This document shows, in pieces, positions 53,796 through 62,336 of a stretch of 64,000 nucleotides of DNA. The notes beneath the pieces were generated by a model. The model was given only the letters and a program-made list of their open reading frames with translations. It had not been told where the DNA came from and ran no database searches. This DNA is from JBBQXK01 sp052387255. GTDB lineage: Bacteria > Pseudomonadota > Alphaproteobacteria > Rhodobacterales > Rhodobacteraceae. The stretch spans positions 1 to 64,000 of the forward strand of contig JBQTJI010000041.1 in the NCBI GenBank assembly GCA_052387255.1. The letters are read 5' to 3'. Numbering within the stretch: the stretch's first letter is position 1; each line of letters begins with the position of its first letter. A program made the translations under genes and the position numbers.

Positions 53796-55589
53796 TCAGG
53801 CCTCGGCCCTGGCGACAACATAGGTTCCGGGGGCCGCGTCCAGCGTCAGGTTGCTGCCCTGCCCCGGCACGCGCGCCGGAACCTGGCCACCCGATTGCGC
53901 CGCCAGCCACGCGCCCCACCGCGGCCACCAACTTCCGTCGGTGAAGGTCGCCCCCTTCAGCCAGTCGTCCGGCGTCGTCATCGGCCCGTCGTTGGTGTAA
54001 TGCCCGTACTTGCCCTTGGACGGCGGGTTCACGATGCCCGCGATATGGCCCGACTGGGACAGGATGAAGGTCTTATCGGGGGTTCCCATCTGCCGGACGC
54101 CGTTGAAGCTGGCCTTCCAGGCGGCGATATGATCGGTCTCGCAGGCGATGGCGCAGACCGGCAGAGTGACCTGTGACAGCGACACAGGTTCGCCGAACAC
54201 CGGAAAGGTGCCCTTTGCCAGCCCGTCATTCTGGCACAGCCCCCGCAGGTAATCCATCGCCATCTTGGCGGGCAGGTTGGTGCCGTCGCCGTTCCAGTAC
54301 AGCAGGTCGAACGCGGGCGGGGCCTCGCCCATCATGTAGCTGCGGATGGCCGGTTGGTAGATCAGGTCGTTCGACCGCAGGAAGCTGAAGGTCCGGCTCA
54401 TGAACGCGCTGTCCAGGATGCCGTCCTGTGCCACCTGCCGCTCGATCCCGTCGACGAAGTCGTCGTTCAGGAACACGCCGAATTCCCCCTGGTCCGAAAA
54501 GTCGGTCATCGTCGTGAAGAATGTCGCCGACTTGACCGACGTGTCGCCCGCCCGCGCCAGATGCGCCAGCGTCAGCGACAGCGTGGTGCCCGCGATGCAG
54601 TAGCCGACGGCATTGACCTGCTTCTCGCCCGTGATCCGGCGCACCTCGGCCATGGTGCGCAGGTATCCGTCATGGATGTAGTCGTCCAGGCCCACCTCGG
54701 CATAGCTGGCGTCGGGGTTGACCCAGCTGACCACGAACAGGGTGAACCCCTGGTCCACGATCCACTTGACCAGGCTGTTCTGGGCCTTCAGGTCCAGGAT
54801 GTAGAACTTGTTGATCCAGGGGGGGAAAATGATCAGGGGCGTGGCATGGACCGTCTCGGTCGTCGGCGCGTACTGGATCAGTTCCAGCATCCGGTTGCGA
54901 TAGACCACCGACCCCGGCGTCGTGGCGATGTTGCCGCCCACCTTGAACGCCTGCGGATCGGCCAGCGTGACCAGAAGGTCGCCCTCGTGGGCCTCGATGT
55001 CGCGGACGAGGTTCTCCAGCCCCTTGACCAGACTGTCGCCGTCCGTCGCCACGGCCTTTTCCAGCGCGTCGGGATTGGTGCCGAGGAAATTCGTGGGCGA
55101 CATCATGTCGACCACCTGCTTGGTGAAATACTCCACCCGGCGGCGGTCGGCGGGATCGAGCATTTCGAGCCCCGCCATCGCCCCGGTGATCGCCTCGGCG
55201 TTCACGAGATATTGCTGTTTCAGGAAGTTGAAGAAAGGATGCGTGTCCCACAGCGGGTTGGAAAACCGCCGGTCCTTGGGGCCGGGGTCGGGCGGGGCCT
55301 TCAGTTCGCCCTTGGCCAGCACCTGCTGTGCCTCGACGTAATGCTTCAGCGTCTTGCCCCAGTAGTTCACCTGATGCTCGATGATCTTGGAGGGATTCTG
55401 CATCATTTCAGCCATGTAGGCGGCGGCGGCCTTGACATAGACATCCTGCGAGGGGCCGTGCAGCGCGGCGTCCGCCTTCTTTCGGCGCGACAGGGCGGCG
55501 GTCATGCGTTGCGACAACTCCTCGACCCGCGCAAGATTCGCGTTCAGCCGGGCCAGACGGTCGCTTTCGACCTTGGCATCTGTTGTCAT
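53796..55589 (-). CDS. phaC: Class I poly(3-hydroxybutyrate) synthase
   Basis: Polymerises (R)-3-hydroxybutyryl-CoA into PHB. The 597-residue length suits a class I enzyme. The lipase-like box is GYCIAGT with catalytic Cys near residue 329; the catalytic His is in SQSGHIAGIVNPPSK and the Asp in ACETDHIAAWKAS. The N-terminal alpha/beta region contains NPLWDTHPFFNFLKQQYLVNAEA and PLIIFPPWINKFYILDL, and the typical WWPRWGAWLAAQ is near the C-terminus. The gene is divergent from phaZ, 141 bases apart. A CTGC-GCAG sequence at 55617-55624 lies in that gap but lacks the three-base spacer of PhaR sites. Confidence 0.95.
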   Translation of the reverse strand: MTTDAKVESDRLARLNANLARVEELSQRMTAALSRRKKADAALHGPSQDVYVKAAAAYMAEMMQNPSKIIEHQVNYWGKTLKHYVEAQQVLAKGELKAPPDPGPKDRRFSNPLWDTHPFFNFLKQQYLVNAEAITGAMAGLEMLDPADRRRVEYFTKQVVDMMSPTNFLGTNPDALEKAVATDGDSLVKGLENLVRDIEAHEGDLLVTLADPQAFKVGGNIATTPGSVVYRNRMLELIQYAPTTETVHATPLIIFPPWINKFYILDLKAQNSLVKWIVDQGFTLFVVSWVNPDASYAEVGLDDYIHDGYLRTMAEVRRITGEKQVNAVGYCIAGTTLSLTLAHLARAGDTSVKSATFFTTMTDFSDQGEFGVFLNDDFVDGIERQVAQDGILDSAFMSRTFSFLRSNDLIYQPAIRSYMMGEAPPAFDLLYWNGDGTNLPAKMAMDYLRGLCQNDGLAKGTFPVFGEPVSLSQVTLPVCAIACETDHIAAWKASFNGVRQMGTPDKTFILSQSGHIAGIVNPPSKGKYGHYTNDGPMTTPDDWLKGATFTDGSWWPRWGAWLAAQSGGQVPARVPGQGSNLTLDAAPGTYVVARAEA

Positions 55590-55730
55590 AAGAATGTATC
55601 CCCCCTATTCTTGCCGCTGCGCAGCATTCGCAATCCGTCAAGGATAGCCTGCGCAACATGACGTCGCCATGCCGGGGGGAAAAGCGACGAAGGGGCCGAT
55701 TCCCCGCCCGGAAACGCTTGGAGACGTCCT

Positions 55731-57002
55731 GTGAAGTATATGTTCACCTACGACCTGATGGAAAGTGCGCGCAACACGAACGAATGGCTGGGTGCCACCG
55801 CGCGCGCGATGGCGTCTTACCCGGCCTTTGCCCTGTCGCCCAATCCGATGCTGCCCCTGATGGCCGCCTGGGGCGAGGTAACCGAACGCAGCTTTGCCCG
55901 CATGGTCAAGAAACCCGACTGGGGCATCCGGTCGATCGTCGGGCCGGACGGGCAGGACCACCTGGTCGATGTCAAGGCCGTGGTGGACAAGCCGTTTGGC
56001 AGCCTGATCCAGTTCTTCGTCCGCCGCCGGTCGCCCATGGCGCGCAAGGTGCTGCTGGTGGCCCCGATGTCGGGGCATTATGCGACGCTCTTGCGGTCCA
56101 CGGTGGCCAGTCTGCTGCCCGACGCCGATGTCTATGTCACCGACTGGCACAATGCCCGCGACATTGCTGTCAGCGCGGGCAAGTTCGATGTCGAGGACTA
56201 CACGCTGTATCTGGTCGAGTTCATGCGCCACCTCGGGCCTGACACCCATGTCATCGCGGTCTGCCAGCCCGCCCCCCTGACACTGGCCGCCACAGCCTAT
56301 CTGGCCGCCGAAGACCCTGCCGCCCAACCCCGCACGCTGACCCTGATCGGCGGGCCGGTGGATCCGGACGCGGCGGCGACCGAAGTGACCGATTTCGGCC
56401 GCCGCATCACCATGGGGCAGCTTGAGCAGATCGCCGTCCAGCAGGTGGGCTTCAAGTACAAGGGCGCGGGGCGGCTGGTCTATCCCGGCCTGTTGCAGTT
56501 GCAGTCCTTCATGTCGATGAACGCCGAGCGTCATTCCAAGGCCTTCTCCGAGCAGGTCATGAAGGTGGCCCAGGGCGAGGCGGGCGACCACGACGCGCAC
56601 AACCGGTTCTATGACGAATACTTGGCGGTCATGGACATGACGGCCGAGTTCTATCTGTCGACTGTCGAGCGCATCTTCAAGAACCGCGAGATTGCCCGGA
56701 ACGCCTTTGTGGTGGCGGGCAAGGCGGTTGACATCGGGGCCATCTCGAAGGTCGCGGTGATGACGGTCGAGGGGGCGAACGACGACATCTCGGCCCCCGG
56801 CCAGTGCGTGGCGGCGCTGGACATGCTGACTGGGCTTCCGGCCGACAAGAAGGCCAGCCACCTGGAACCCGGCGCGGGCCACTACGGCATCTTCGCCGGG
56901 AAAAGCTGGCGGTTGAACATCCGCCCGCTGGTGCTGGGGTTCATCGACGCCAATTCCGACACACCGAAGCGCGGGTCGATCACGCTGGCCGCGTCGAATT
57001 GA
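55731..57002 (+). CDS. phaZ: Intracellular poly(3-hydroxybutyrate) depolymerase
   Basis: Mobilises stored PHB in the cytoplasm. The 423-residue protein resembles intracellular depolymerases of the PhaZ1 type, with no signal peptide and a Cys in the nucleophile elbow (VIAVCQPAPLT near residue 180) instead of Ser. Other family segments are MKYMFTYDLMES at the start, VLLVAPMSGHYATLLRSTV, VYVTDWHNARDI, and a late ASHLEPGAGHYGIFAGKSWR with the catalytic His. The GTG start has GGAG eight bases upstream; an ATG three codons later is an alternative. The gene ends a few bases before a double-palindrome repeat. Confidence 0.9.
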   Translation: MKYMFTYDLMESARNTNEWLGATARAMASYPAFALSPNPMLPLMAAWGEVTERSFARMVKKPDWGIRSIVGPDGQDHLVDVKAVVDKPFGSLIQFFVRRRSPMARKVLLVAPMSGHYATLLRSTVASLLPDADVYVTDWHNARDIAVSAGKFDVEDYTLYLVEFMRHLGPDTHVIAVCQPAPLTLAATAYLAAEDPAAQPRTLTLIGGPVDPDAAATEVTDFGRRITMGQLEQIAVQQVGFKYKGAGRLVYPGLLQLQSFMSMNAERHSKAFSEQVMKVAQGEAGDHDAHNRFYDEYLAVMDMTAEFYLSTVERIFKNREIARNAFVVAGKAVDIGAISKVAVMTVEGANDDISAPGQCVAALDMLTGLPADKKASHLEPGAGHYGIFAGKSWRLNIRPLVLGFIDANSDTPKRGSITLAASN

Positions 57003-57004
57003 GG

Positions 57005-57067
57005 GGTAGGGTGCGTGCTTGCACGCACCGTTTCCCACGGGCGGTGCGTGCAAGCACGCAGCCTACC
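57005..57067. repeat. Double-palindrome repeat, copy 3
   Basis: Two 26-base arms (57005-57030 and 57042-57067) pair with one mismatch around an 11-base loop; each arm is internally palindromic (GTGCGTGC-TT-GCACGCAC). The right arm runs over the stop codon and last codons of the convergent M20 hydrolase gene, and the left arm starts three bases past the phaZ stop. Placement between two convergent genes suits a bidirectional terminator. Confidence 0.88.
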
Positions 57068-58205
57068 CCAGCAGATCGCGGATCACCTGATCAAAGATCG
57101 CCACGCCCGGCGCGATCAGCGCATCGGGAAAGTCATAGTCCGGGTTGTGCAGGCGGGGATGCCCTGCGCCCGCGCCGAGGCACACCATCGCGGCCTTCGC
57201 CACCGCCCCGAACCGCCCGAAATCCTCGGACGCCCGCATCGGCAGGGTGCCCTGCGACAGGGGCATGCCCAGGGCGCGGATCGCGGTGGCCAGATGTTCC
57301 GTCGCCTGCGGATCGTTCGCGCAGGCGGCGAAATGGTCGTGGTGGCTCAGCGTAAGGGCCAGCCCCCCCGCCGCCGCCTCTGCCCGCGCCATCGCCTCGG
57401 CCTCGGCCAGAAGCCCGGTCAGCCCGTCGTCGGTCAACGCCCGCAGCGTGGCCCAGACCTCGCCCGACCCCGGTGCGATGCCGAAGGCAGGCTCGCCCAT
57501 GCGGACATGGGTGACGGTGACAAGGCGAAAGTCCGGGGTCAGGTCGCCCCCCTGACCCAGGGACGCCAGGCCGGGGATGAGGCACGCGATGGCGGGGCCG
57601 GACGACACCGCCGCGTGCGGCTCGGCGGCATGCGCCGTGCGTCCCCCCAGCACGATCTTCAGCCCCAGCGACGCGCAGTTCATCGGCCCCGGCTGCAGCC
57701 AGCATTCCCCCAACACCGCCCCCGGCATGTTGTGCAGCGCAAAGGCCCAGTCGGGGGTGACCTGCGCGAACCGGGGATCGGCGATCACCGCCGCGGCACC
57801 CGACCCGTCCTCTTCCGCCGGTTGCGCCAGCAGGATCACCCGACCCCGCGCGGGCCGCTTTCGCCCCAGCGCACGGGCCACGCCCGCCAGGATCGTCAGG
57901 TGCCCCTCGTGCCCGCACAGATGCGCCACGCCGGGGCGCTGCGACACCCAGGGTGCGGTGCCGGTTTCCACGATGGGCAGCGCGTCGAGTTCCGACCGGA
58001 TCATCACCGTCGGCCCCGCTGCGGCACCTCGATAGACCACCGCCACGCCATGCCCGCCCAGGCCCGTCACCACCAGATCGGGCCCTGTGGGTTCGACCAT
58101 GGCGACAAACGCGCGCGCGGTTTCCGCCTCGGCCCCCGACAGTTCCGGCACCCGGTGCAGCGCCCGCCGCCAGTCGGTCAACTCGGCAAGCTCGGCGGGC
58201 GTCAC
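57063..58205 (-). CDS. M20-family amidohydrolase/peptidase
   Basis: Zinc hydrolase of the M20D (hippurate hydrolase-like) type, 380 residues. Motifs: N-terminal WRRALHRVPELSGAE; metal-binding IRSELDALP (Asp) and AHLCGHEGHLTIL (usual form CGHDGH; here Asp is replaced by Glu); LAQPAEEDGSGA with the catalytic Glu pair; ALHNMPG; a dimerisation-domain GRTAHAAEPHAAVSSGPA; and late SEDFGRFG. The GTG start overlaps the soxG stop by four bases, so it is co-translated with the sarcosine oxidase operon. It may release an amino acid or N-methyl amino acid from an amide; the true substrate is unknown. Its 3' end lies under a double-palindrome repeat. Confidence 0.83.
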   Translation of the reverse strand: MTPAELAELTDWRRALHRVPELSGAEAETARAFVAMVEPTGPDLVVTGLGGHGVAVVYRGAAAGPTVMIRSELDALPIVETGTAPWVSQRPGVAHLCGHEGHLTILAGVARALGRKRPARGRVILLAQPAEEDGSGAAAVIADPRFAQVTPDWAFALHNMPGAVLGECWLQPGPMNCASLGLKIVLGGRTAHAAEPHAAVSSGPAIACLIPGLASLGQGGDLTPDFRLVTVTHVRMGEPAFGIAPGSGEVWATLRALTDDGLTGLLAEAEAMARAEAAAGGLALTLSHHDHFAACANDPQATEHLATAIRALGMPLSQGTLPMRASEDFGRFGAVAKAAMVCLGAGAGHPRLHNPDYDFPDALIAPGVAIFDQVIRDLLG

Positions 58206-58747
58206 GCGCGCCCCGCGACCCGAGCCCGCGCCTCCAGCATCTCCATCGCCGTCTCGATCTCGTGCCAGGCGGTGCGGGCCATCGAGCGGAAGGTCAGGAT
58301 GGTGAATCCCGCCGCATCGCGCCACAGGATCAGCGGCATGTGGTTCAGCCCCGACCGCGCCGCATCGCCGGGCGCGAAAGCACGCAGGTCCAGCGGCACC
58401 AGCCGCATCAGCACATCCGCCGCCGACGGGCCGGACAGGGACAGCGCGACCCAGCCGTCGGTCTGGTCGGTGGTGGCGGCCAGCCCGCCCAGGTCCGGGG
58501 CCGCAGGCCCGATCAGAAAAGCCTGCGCGCGACCGGTCCAGATGATGCGCGCGCCCTGCCCTTCGTGCATGCGGTTTGGCGCGGGGAAGTCGAGGCCCAA
58601 ACCGGACAGCGCAGCCTGCACCGCCCCCTCCTGCCCGGCAAACGGCGCAATCGATGTCATCCGTCCCAGATCGACGACAGCCAATGTGGCCTGTCCCCGC
58701 GTGACGGGGGGGTGGTCCAGCGCGGGGGTGGCGATCAGGTCAGGCAC
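58202..58747 (-). CDS. soxG: Sarcosine oxidase gamma subunit
   Basis: Fourth subunit of the heterotetrameric sarcosine oxidase. The 181-residue protein shows the GcvT-like gamma pattern: LGRMTSIAPFAGQEGAVQAALS, then WTGRAQAFLIGP, VALSLSGPSAADVLMRLVPLDL, ARSGLNHMPLILWRDAAGFTIL. Its start overlaps soxA by eight bases and its stop overlaps the M20 gene. Confidence 0.88.
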   Translation of the reverse strand: MPDLIATPALDHPPVTRGQATLAVVDLGRMTSIAPFAGQEGAVQAALSGLGLDFPAPNRMHEGQGARIIWTGRAQAFLIGPAAPDLGGLAATTDQTDGWVALSLSGPSAADVLMRLVPLDLRAFAPGDAARSGLNHMPLILWRDAAGFTILTFRSMARTAWHEIETAMEMLEARARVAGRA

Positions 58748-61655
58748 GCATCTTCTCCCCCTTGGGATCGTGGAACACGGGGTCGCAGACCGTGCACAGC
58801 ACGTCGATGCCGCGCAGGTGATCGACCAGCCGCACCGTGGCCCCGTGCCGCGCGCGCCCGTCCTTGAGGAACGCCAGCCCCAGATATCCGCCCATCGTCG
58901 GCGAATACCCCACCGAGGTCACATAGCCCTGGTCGTTCTCGCGCCGGGCCTCGTCACCGGGGTTGAACAGGTGCGCGCCTGCCGTCAAGGGCCCGTCGCC
59001 CTGCGGGCGCAGGCCCACCAGCTGCTCGCGTTCGGGTCCGTGCAGGCCGGGGCGCTTCGAGGCGGCCTTGCCGATGCAGTCCTTTTTCGCGCTGACCATC
59101 CCCGCCATCCCGATGTCGAAGGCGGTGGTGCGCCCGTGGATCTCGGCGTGGGTGATGAACCCCTTCTCGATGCGCAGGACGTTCAGCGCCTCCATGCCAT
59201 AGGCCCCGCCGCCCATGGTCTCGGCCCGCGCCACCAGATCGCGGAACAGCCCCGCCCCGTACCGCGACGGCACGCTGATCTCGTAGCCCTCTTCGCCCGA
59301 GAAACTGATGCGGAACAGCCGCCCCGCGACGCCGCCGAACGACAGCGGCATCACCCCCATGAAGGGCAGCGCGTGCACGATCCCCATCGACGCCAGCAGT
59401 GCCCGCGCGCGCGGCCCCGCCACGGCGAACTGCGCCCAGGTCTCGGTGACCGAGATGATGCGCAGCGCCATGTCCCGGCAATAGGCCTGGTGCACGAATT
59501 CGAGGTGCCGCATCACCAGCCCGGCGGCGGCGGTTGTGGTCGTCATCAGATAGCGTTCATCGGCCAGCCGGGCACTGGTGCCGTCGTCCAGCACGAACCC
59601 GTCCTCGCGCAGCATCAGGCCATAACGGACGCGCCCGACCGGCAGGGTCGAGAAGGTGTTGCTATACACGAAATCGAGAAACCCAGCCGCATCAGCACCT
59701 TGCACGTCGATCTTGCCAAGCGTGGACACATCGGCCACGCCCACGGCACCCCGCACCATCGCCACCTCGCGGTCGCAGGCCTCGCGCCAGGTCGCCTCGC
59801 CCGGTTTGGGGAAATAGCTCGGCCGGTACCACATCCCCGCCTCGATCATCGGCGCGCCGCGGTCGCGGGCGGCCTGGTCGCTGGTGGTGAACCGCTGCGG
59901 CACGAACCCCTTGCCGCGCGCCCCCGCCCCCATGGCCGCAATCGACACCGGCACGAAGGGGGGGCGGTAGGTGGTGGTCCCAGTGTCGGGAATGCCCTTG
60001 CCGGTGGCGTCGGCCAGCACCGCCAGCGCCCCGATGTTCGAGTTCTTGCCCTGGTCGGGGGCCATCCCTTGGGTCGTGTAGCGCTTCATGTGCTCGTTGG
60101 CGCCGAACCCCTCCTGCGCCGACAGCTTCACATCCTTGACCGTCACGTCATTGGCAAAGTCCAGCCAGGCCCGGCCCTTGCCTTCGACGGCCCACAGAGG
60201 CGACAGTGCATAGGCCTCGTCCTCGGCGGCGGGCAAGCCCGCATCGGCGGGCTTGATCCCGAGCGCTGCTAGCGCGCCCAGCCCCGCCGCCTGCCCTGCC
60301 GCCAGGCACCCGGCGGTCGAGAAGGTGCCGTTGCAGGCCCCCGCAGGCACCATCCCCGGCACGGCATCCGCGCCCGGCACGAAAGCCGCGATATCCTCGC
60401 GCCAGACCGGGCGCTTGCCCAGGTGGCAGGTCAGGTGCACCGTCGGGTTCCACCCGCCCGACAGCGCCAGGCAATCGGCCTCGAACCGGAAGCTGCGCGC
60501 GCCGTCGTCGATCATGATCTCCTTCAGGCCCATGCGCCCCTTGGCCCCCACCACCCGCGCGCCCTTGAAGACGCGGGTTCCGGGTTCGTCGGGGGCATCG
60601 GGCCGGGGGTCGATCACGGCGGCCACATCGACGCCCCCCGCGATCAGGTCGCGCACGGTCGCCCGCGCGCTGTCGTTGTTGGCGAACACCGCCACCTTCT
60701 TGCCCGTGGCCACGCCCCAGCGGTTGGCATAGGCCCTGACCGCCCCGGCCATCATGATGCCGGGCCGGTCGTTGCCCGGATGCGCAATCGCCCGCTCCAG
60801 GGCACCCGCCGCCAGAACCGTCCGCTTTGCCACGATCCGCCAGAAACACTCGCGCGGCAGGTTCGGCTGCGGGGCCAGATGCAGGCCCACGCGCTCCAGC
60901 GCGCCATAGGTGCCGTCGTCATAGGCCCCGGTCACCGTCGTGCGCGGCATCAGCCGCACGTTCGGCATCGCGCCCAGTTCGGCCACCACCCCCGCCGCCC
61001 AGTCCGCCCCCGGCTGGCCGTCGATCATGCCCCGGTCGGCCAGCAGCCGCCCGCCCATGCGGGCGTCTTCCTCGGCCAGGATCACGTCCGCCCCCGACCG
61101 CCCCGCCACCAGCGCCGCCATCAGCCCCGCAGGCCCCGACCCGATCACAAGAACGTCGCAGAAGGCATGGGCCTTTTCATAGGCCCCCTCGTCATGCCGC
61201 CCCGACAGCGACCCCAGCCCCGCCGCACGGCGGATCACCGGTTCGTACAGGCTTTCCCAAAAGGCGCGGGGCCACATGAAGGTCTTGTAGTAGAACCCCG
61301 CCGACAGGAACGGCGACAGAAGGTCATTGACCTCCATCACGTCCCACTTCACTGAAGGCCAGGCATTCTGCCCCCGCGCGTTCAGCCCCTCGTACACCTC
61401 CTGCACGGTCGCGCGCACGTTCGGGGTCTGCTGACCGTCCTCCATCACCTCGACCAGCGCGTTCGGCTCCTCGGATCCGGCGGTCAGCACGCCGCGCGGA
61501 CGGTGGTACTTGAAGCTGCGCCCGACCACCCGCACGCCATTGGCCAGAAGGGCCGAGGCCAGCGTGTCGCCCTGGCACCCCAGGTACGACCGCCCGTCGA
61601 ACCGGAACGTGACCGGACGATTGCGGTCGATCAGCCCGCCCCGGTCAAGCCGCAT
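58740..61655 (-). CDS. soxA: Sarcosine oxidase alpha subunit
   Basis: Large subunit (971 residues) binding NAD and folate. The N-terminal ~100 residues carry a degenerate 2Fe-2S ferredoxin-like fold (FRFDGRSYLGCQGDTLASALLANGV). The dinucleotide-binding domain starts near 168 with VLVIGSGPAGLMAALVAGRSG. The C-terminal ~370 residues are aminomethyltransferase-like (GAVGVADVSTLGKIDVQGADAAGFLDFVYSN; GYEISVPSRYGAGLF) and process the methyl group with tetrahydrofolate. The start overlaps soxD by 11 bases. The usual order soxBDAG is kept except for one extra gene between soxB and soxD. Confidence 0.95.
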   Translation of the reverse strand: MRLDRGGLIDRNRPVTFRFDGRSYLGCQGDTLASALLANGVRVVGRSFKYHRPRGVLTAGSEEPNALVEVMEDGQQTPNVRATVQEVYEGLNARGQNAWPSVKWDVMEVNDLLSPFLSAGFYYKTFMWPRAFWESLYEPVIRRAAGLGSLSGRHDEGAYEKAHAFCDVLVIGSGPAGLMAALVAGRSGADVILAEEDARMGGRLLADRGMIDGQPGADWAAGVVAELGAMPNVRLMPRTTVTGAYDDGTYGALERVGLHLAPQPNLPRECFWRIVAKRTVLAAGALERAIAHPGNDRPGIMMAGAVRAYANRWGVATGKKVAVFANNDSARATVRDLIAGGVDVAAVIDPRPDAPDEPGTRVFKGARVVGAKGRMGLKEIMIDDGARSFRFEADCLALSGGWNPTVHLTCHLGKRPVWREDIAAFVPGADAVPGMVPAGACNGTFSTAGCLAAGQAAGLGALAALGIKPADAGLPAAEDEAYALSPLWAVEGKGRAWLDFANDVTVKDVKLSAQEGFGANEHMKRYTTQGMAPDQGKNSNIGALAVLADATGKGIPDTGTTTYRPPFVPVSIAAMGAGARGKGFVPQRFTTSDQAARDRGAPMIEAGMWYRPSYFPKPGEATWREACDREVAMVRGAVGVADVSTLGKIDVQGADAAGFLDFVYSNTFSTLPVGRVRYGLMLREDGFVLDDGTSARLADERYLMTTTTAAAGLVMRHLEFVHQAYCRDMALRIISVTETWAQFAVAGPRARALLASMGIVHALPFMGVMPLSFGGVAGRLFRISFSGEEGYEISVPSRYGAGLFRDLVARAETMGGGAYGMEALNVLRIEKGFITHAEIHGRTTAFDIGMAGMVSAKKDCIGKAASKRPGLHGPEREQLVGLRPQGDGPLTAGAHLFNPGDEARRENDQGYVTSVGYSPTMGGYLGLAFLKDGRARHGATVRLVDHLRGIDVLCTVCDPVFHDPKGEKMRA

Positions 61656-62001
61656 CGGAGGTCCCCTTCTTCTTCCTTGGCGTTTTCGACTTTGCCGAAA
61701 TATCCCCGCCGGAGGCTCCCGTGCCCGCCGCAGGTGCCGCCGGTTCGGTCGGCGCGATCACCTCAACCCCATGGATGGCATGGGTCACCGTATCCCGCGT
61801 CACCGCCAGCCAGGCGCCGCAGCCCTGCTCGTGATACCAAAGGTCGCGCGTCATCCCCGCCGGGTTGTCGCGCAGGTGGATCCAGTCGGCCCAGACCGGC
61901 ACGGGCTCCGCCGCATCGGGCCGCTCCAGCCAGTCATCGGCCCCGTAGTAATAGAACTCGCGCCGGTCGCGGTTGCCGCAGAGGGGACAGGTCAGGCGCA
62001 T
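61645..62001 (-). CDS. soxD: Sarcosine oxidase delta subunit
   Basis: Small zinc-binding subunit (118 residues) of sarcosine oxidase. The zinc ligands are visible in RLTCPLCGNRDRREF (Cys-x-x-Cys) and further on in WYHEQGCGAWLAVTRDT (His and Cys). The remainder of the subunit fold is FYYYGADDW and HLRDNPAGM. The C-terminal ~35 residues are a Pro/Ala/Lys-rich tail (TPRKKKGTSDAA). The ATG overlaps the stop of the preceding small exported-protein gene by one base (TGATG), so the two are coupled. Confidence 0.92.
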   Translation of the reverse strand: MRLTCPLCGNRDRREFYYYGADDWLERPDAAEPVPVWADWIHLRDNPAGMTRDLWYHEQGCGAWLAVTRDTVTHAIHGVEVIAPTEPAAPAAGTGASGGDISAKSKTPRKKKGTSDAA

Positions 62002-62336
62002 CAGGGGGCCTCGCAGGTCATAAGGTCAAACGTTGTCACATCCCCCACCATCACCTCGATCCGCCCGCCGCCGCGCAGATAAAGGCGCGCCGCTTCCTGT
62101 CCGCAAAGCCAGGCGCTCGCCGCATCAGACCCTTTGGAATTGGTCCCGACGACCACCGACCAGCCGTCTGTCATCGCGTACATCAACGTACTGCCCTCCA
62201 AATCAACCGGCATGGCGCGCTGCAGCACCACTGCCACAGTGTTTGCCGCCCCGACGCAGGTTCCGCCCACCATCAGGCACGTCGGCTCGGCTACCGCCGG
62301 TCCAGCCAACGTCATCAGGGCCACAACCGCGCGCAT
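62001..62336 (-). CDS. Small exported protein inside the sarcosine oxidase operon
   Basis: I do not recognise this 111-residue protein. It has a short signal peptide (MRAVVALMTLAGPAVA, cleavage before EPTC) and four Cys in the mature part (TC-LMVGGTC, WLCGQE, MTCEAP), enough for two disulfides. Short strands (TVAVVLQRAMPVDLEGS, LMYAMTDGWSVVVGTN, RIEVMVGDVTTFDL) suggest a compact beta protein. It overlaps soxB upstream and soxD downstream by one base each (TGATG on both sides), so it is a genuine operon member. Sarcosine oxidase is cytoplasmic, so an exported partner is unexpected. Confidence 0.75.
   Translation of the reverse strand: MRAVVALMTLAGPAVAEPTCLMVGGTCVGAANTVAVVLQRAMPVDLEGSTLMYAMTDGWSVVVGTNSKGSDAASAWLCGQEAARLYLRGGGRIEVMVGDVTTFDLMTCEAP

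Noticed and set aside
55617..55624. PhaR-like site CTGCGCAG between phaC and phaZ
   Set aside because: The half-sites are adjacent, without the three-base spacer of known PhaR operators, so it was not called.
57015..60272. 1085-codon plus-strand frame beginning in the double-palindrome repeat
   Set aside because: Its first codons are the translation of the repeat, and the rest is antisense to the M20, soxG and soxA genes.
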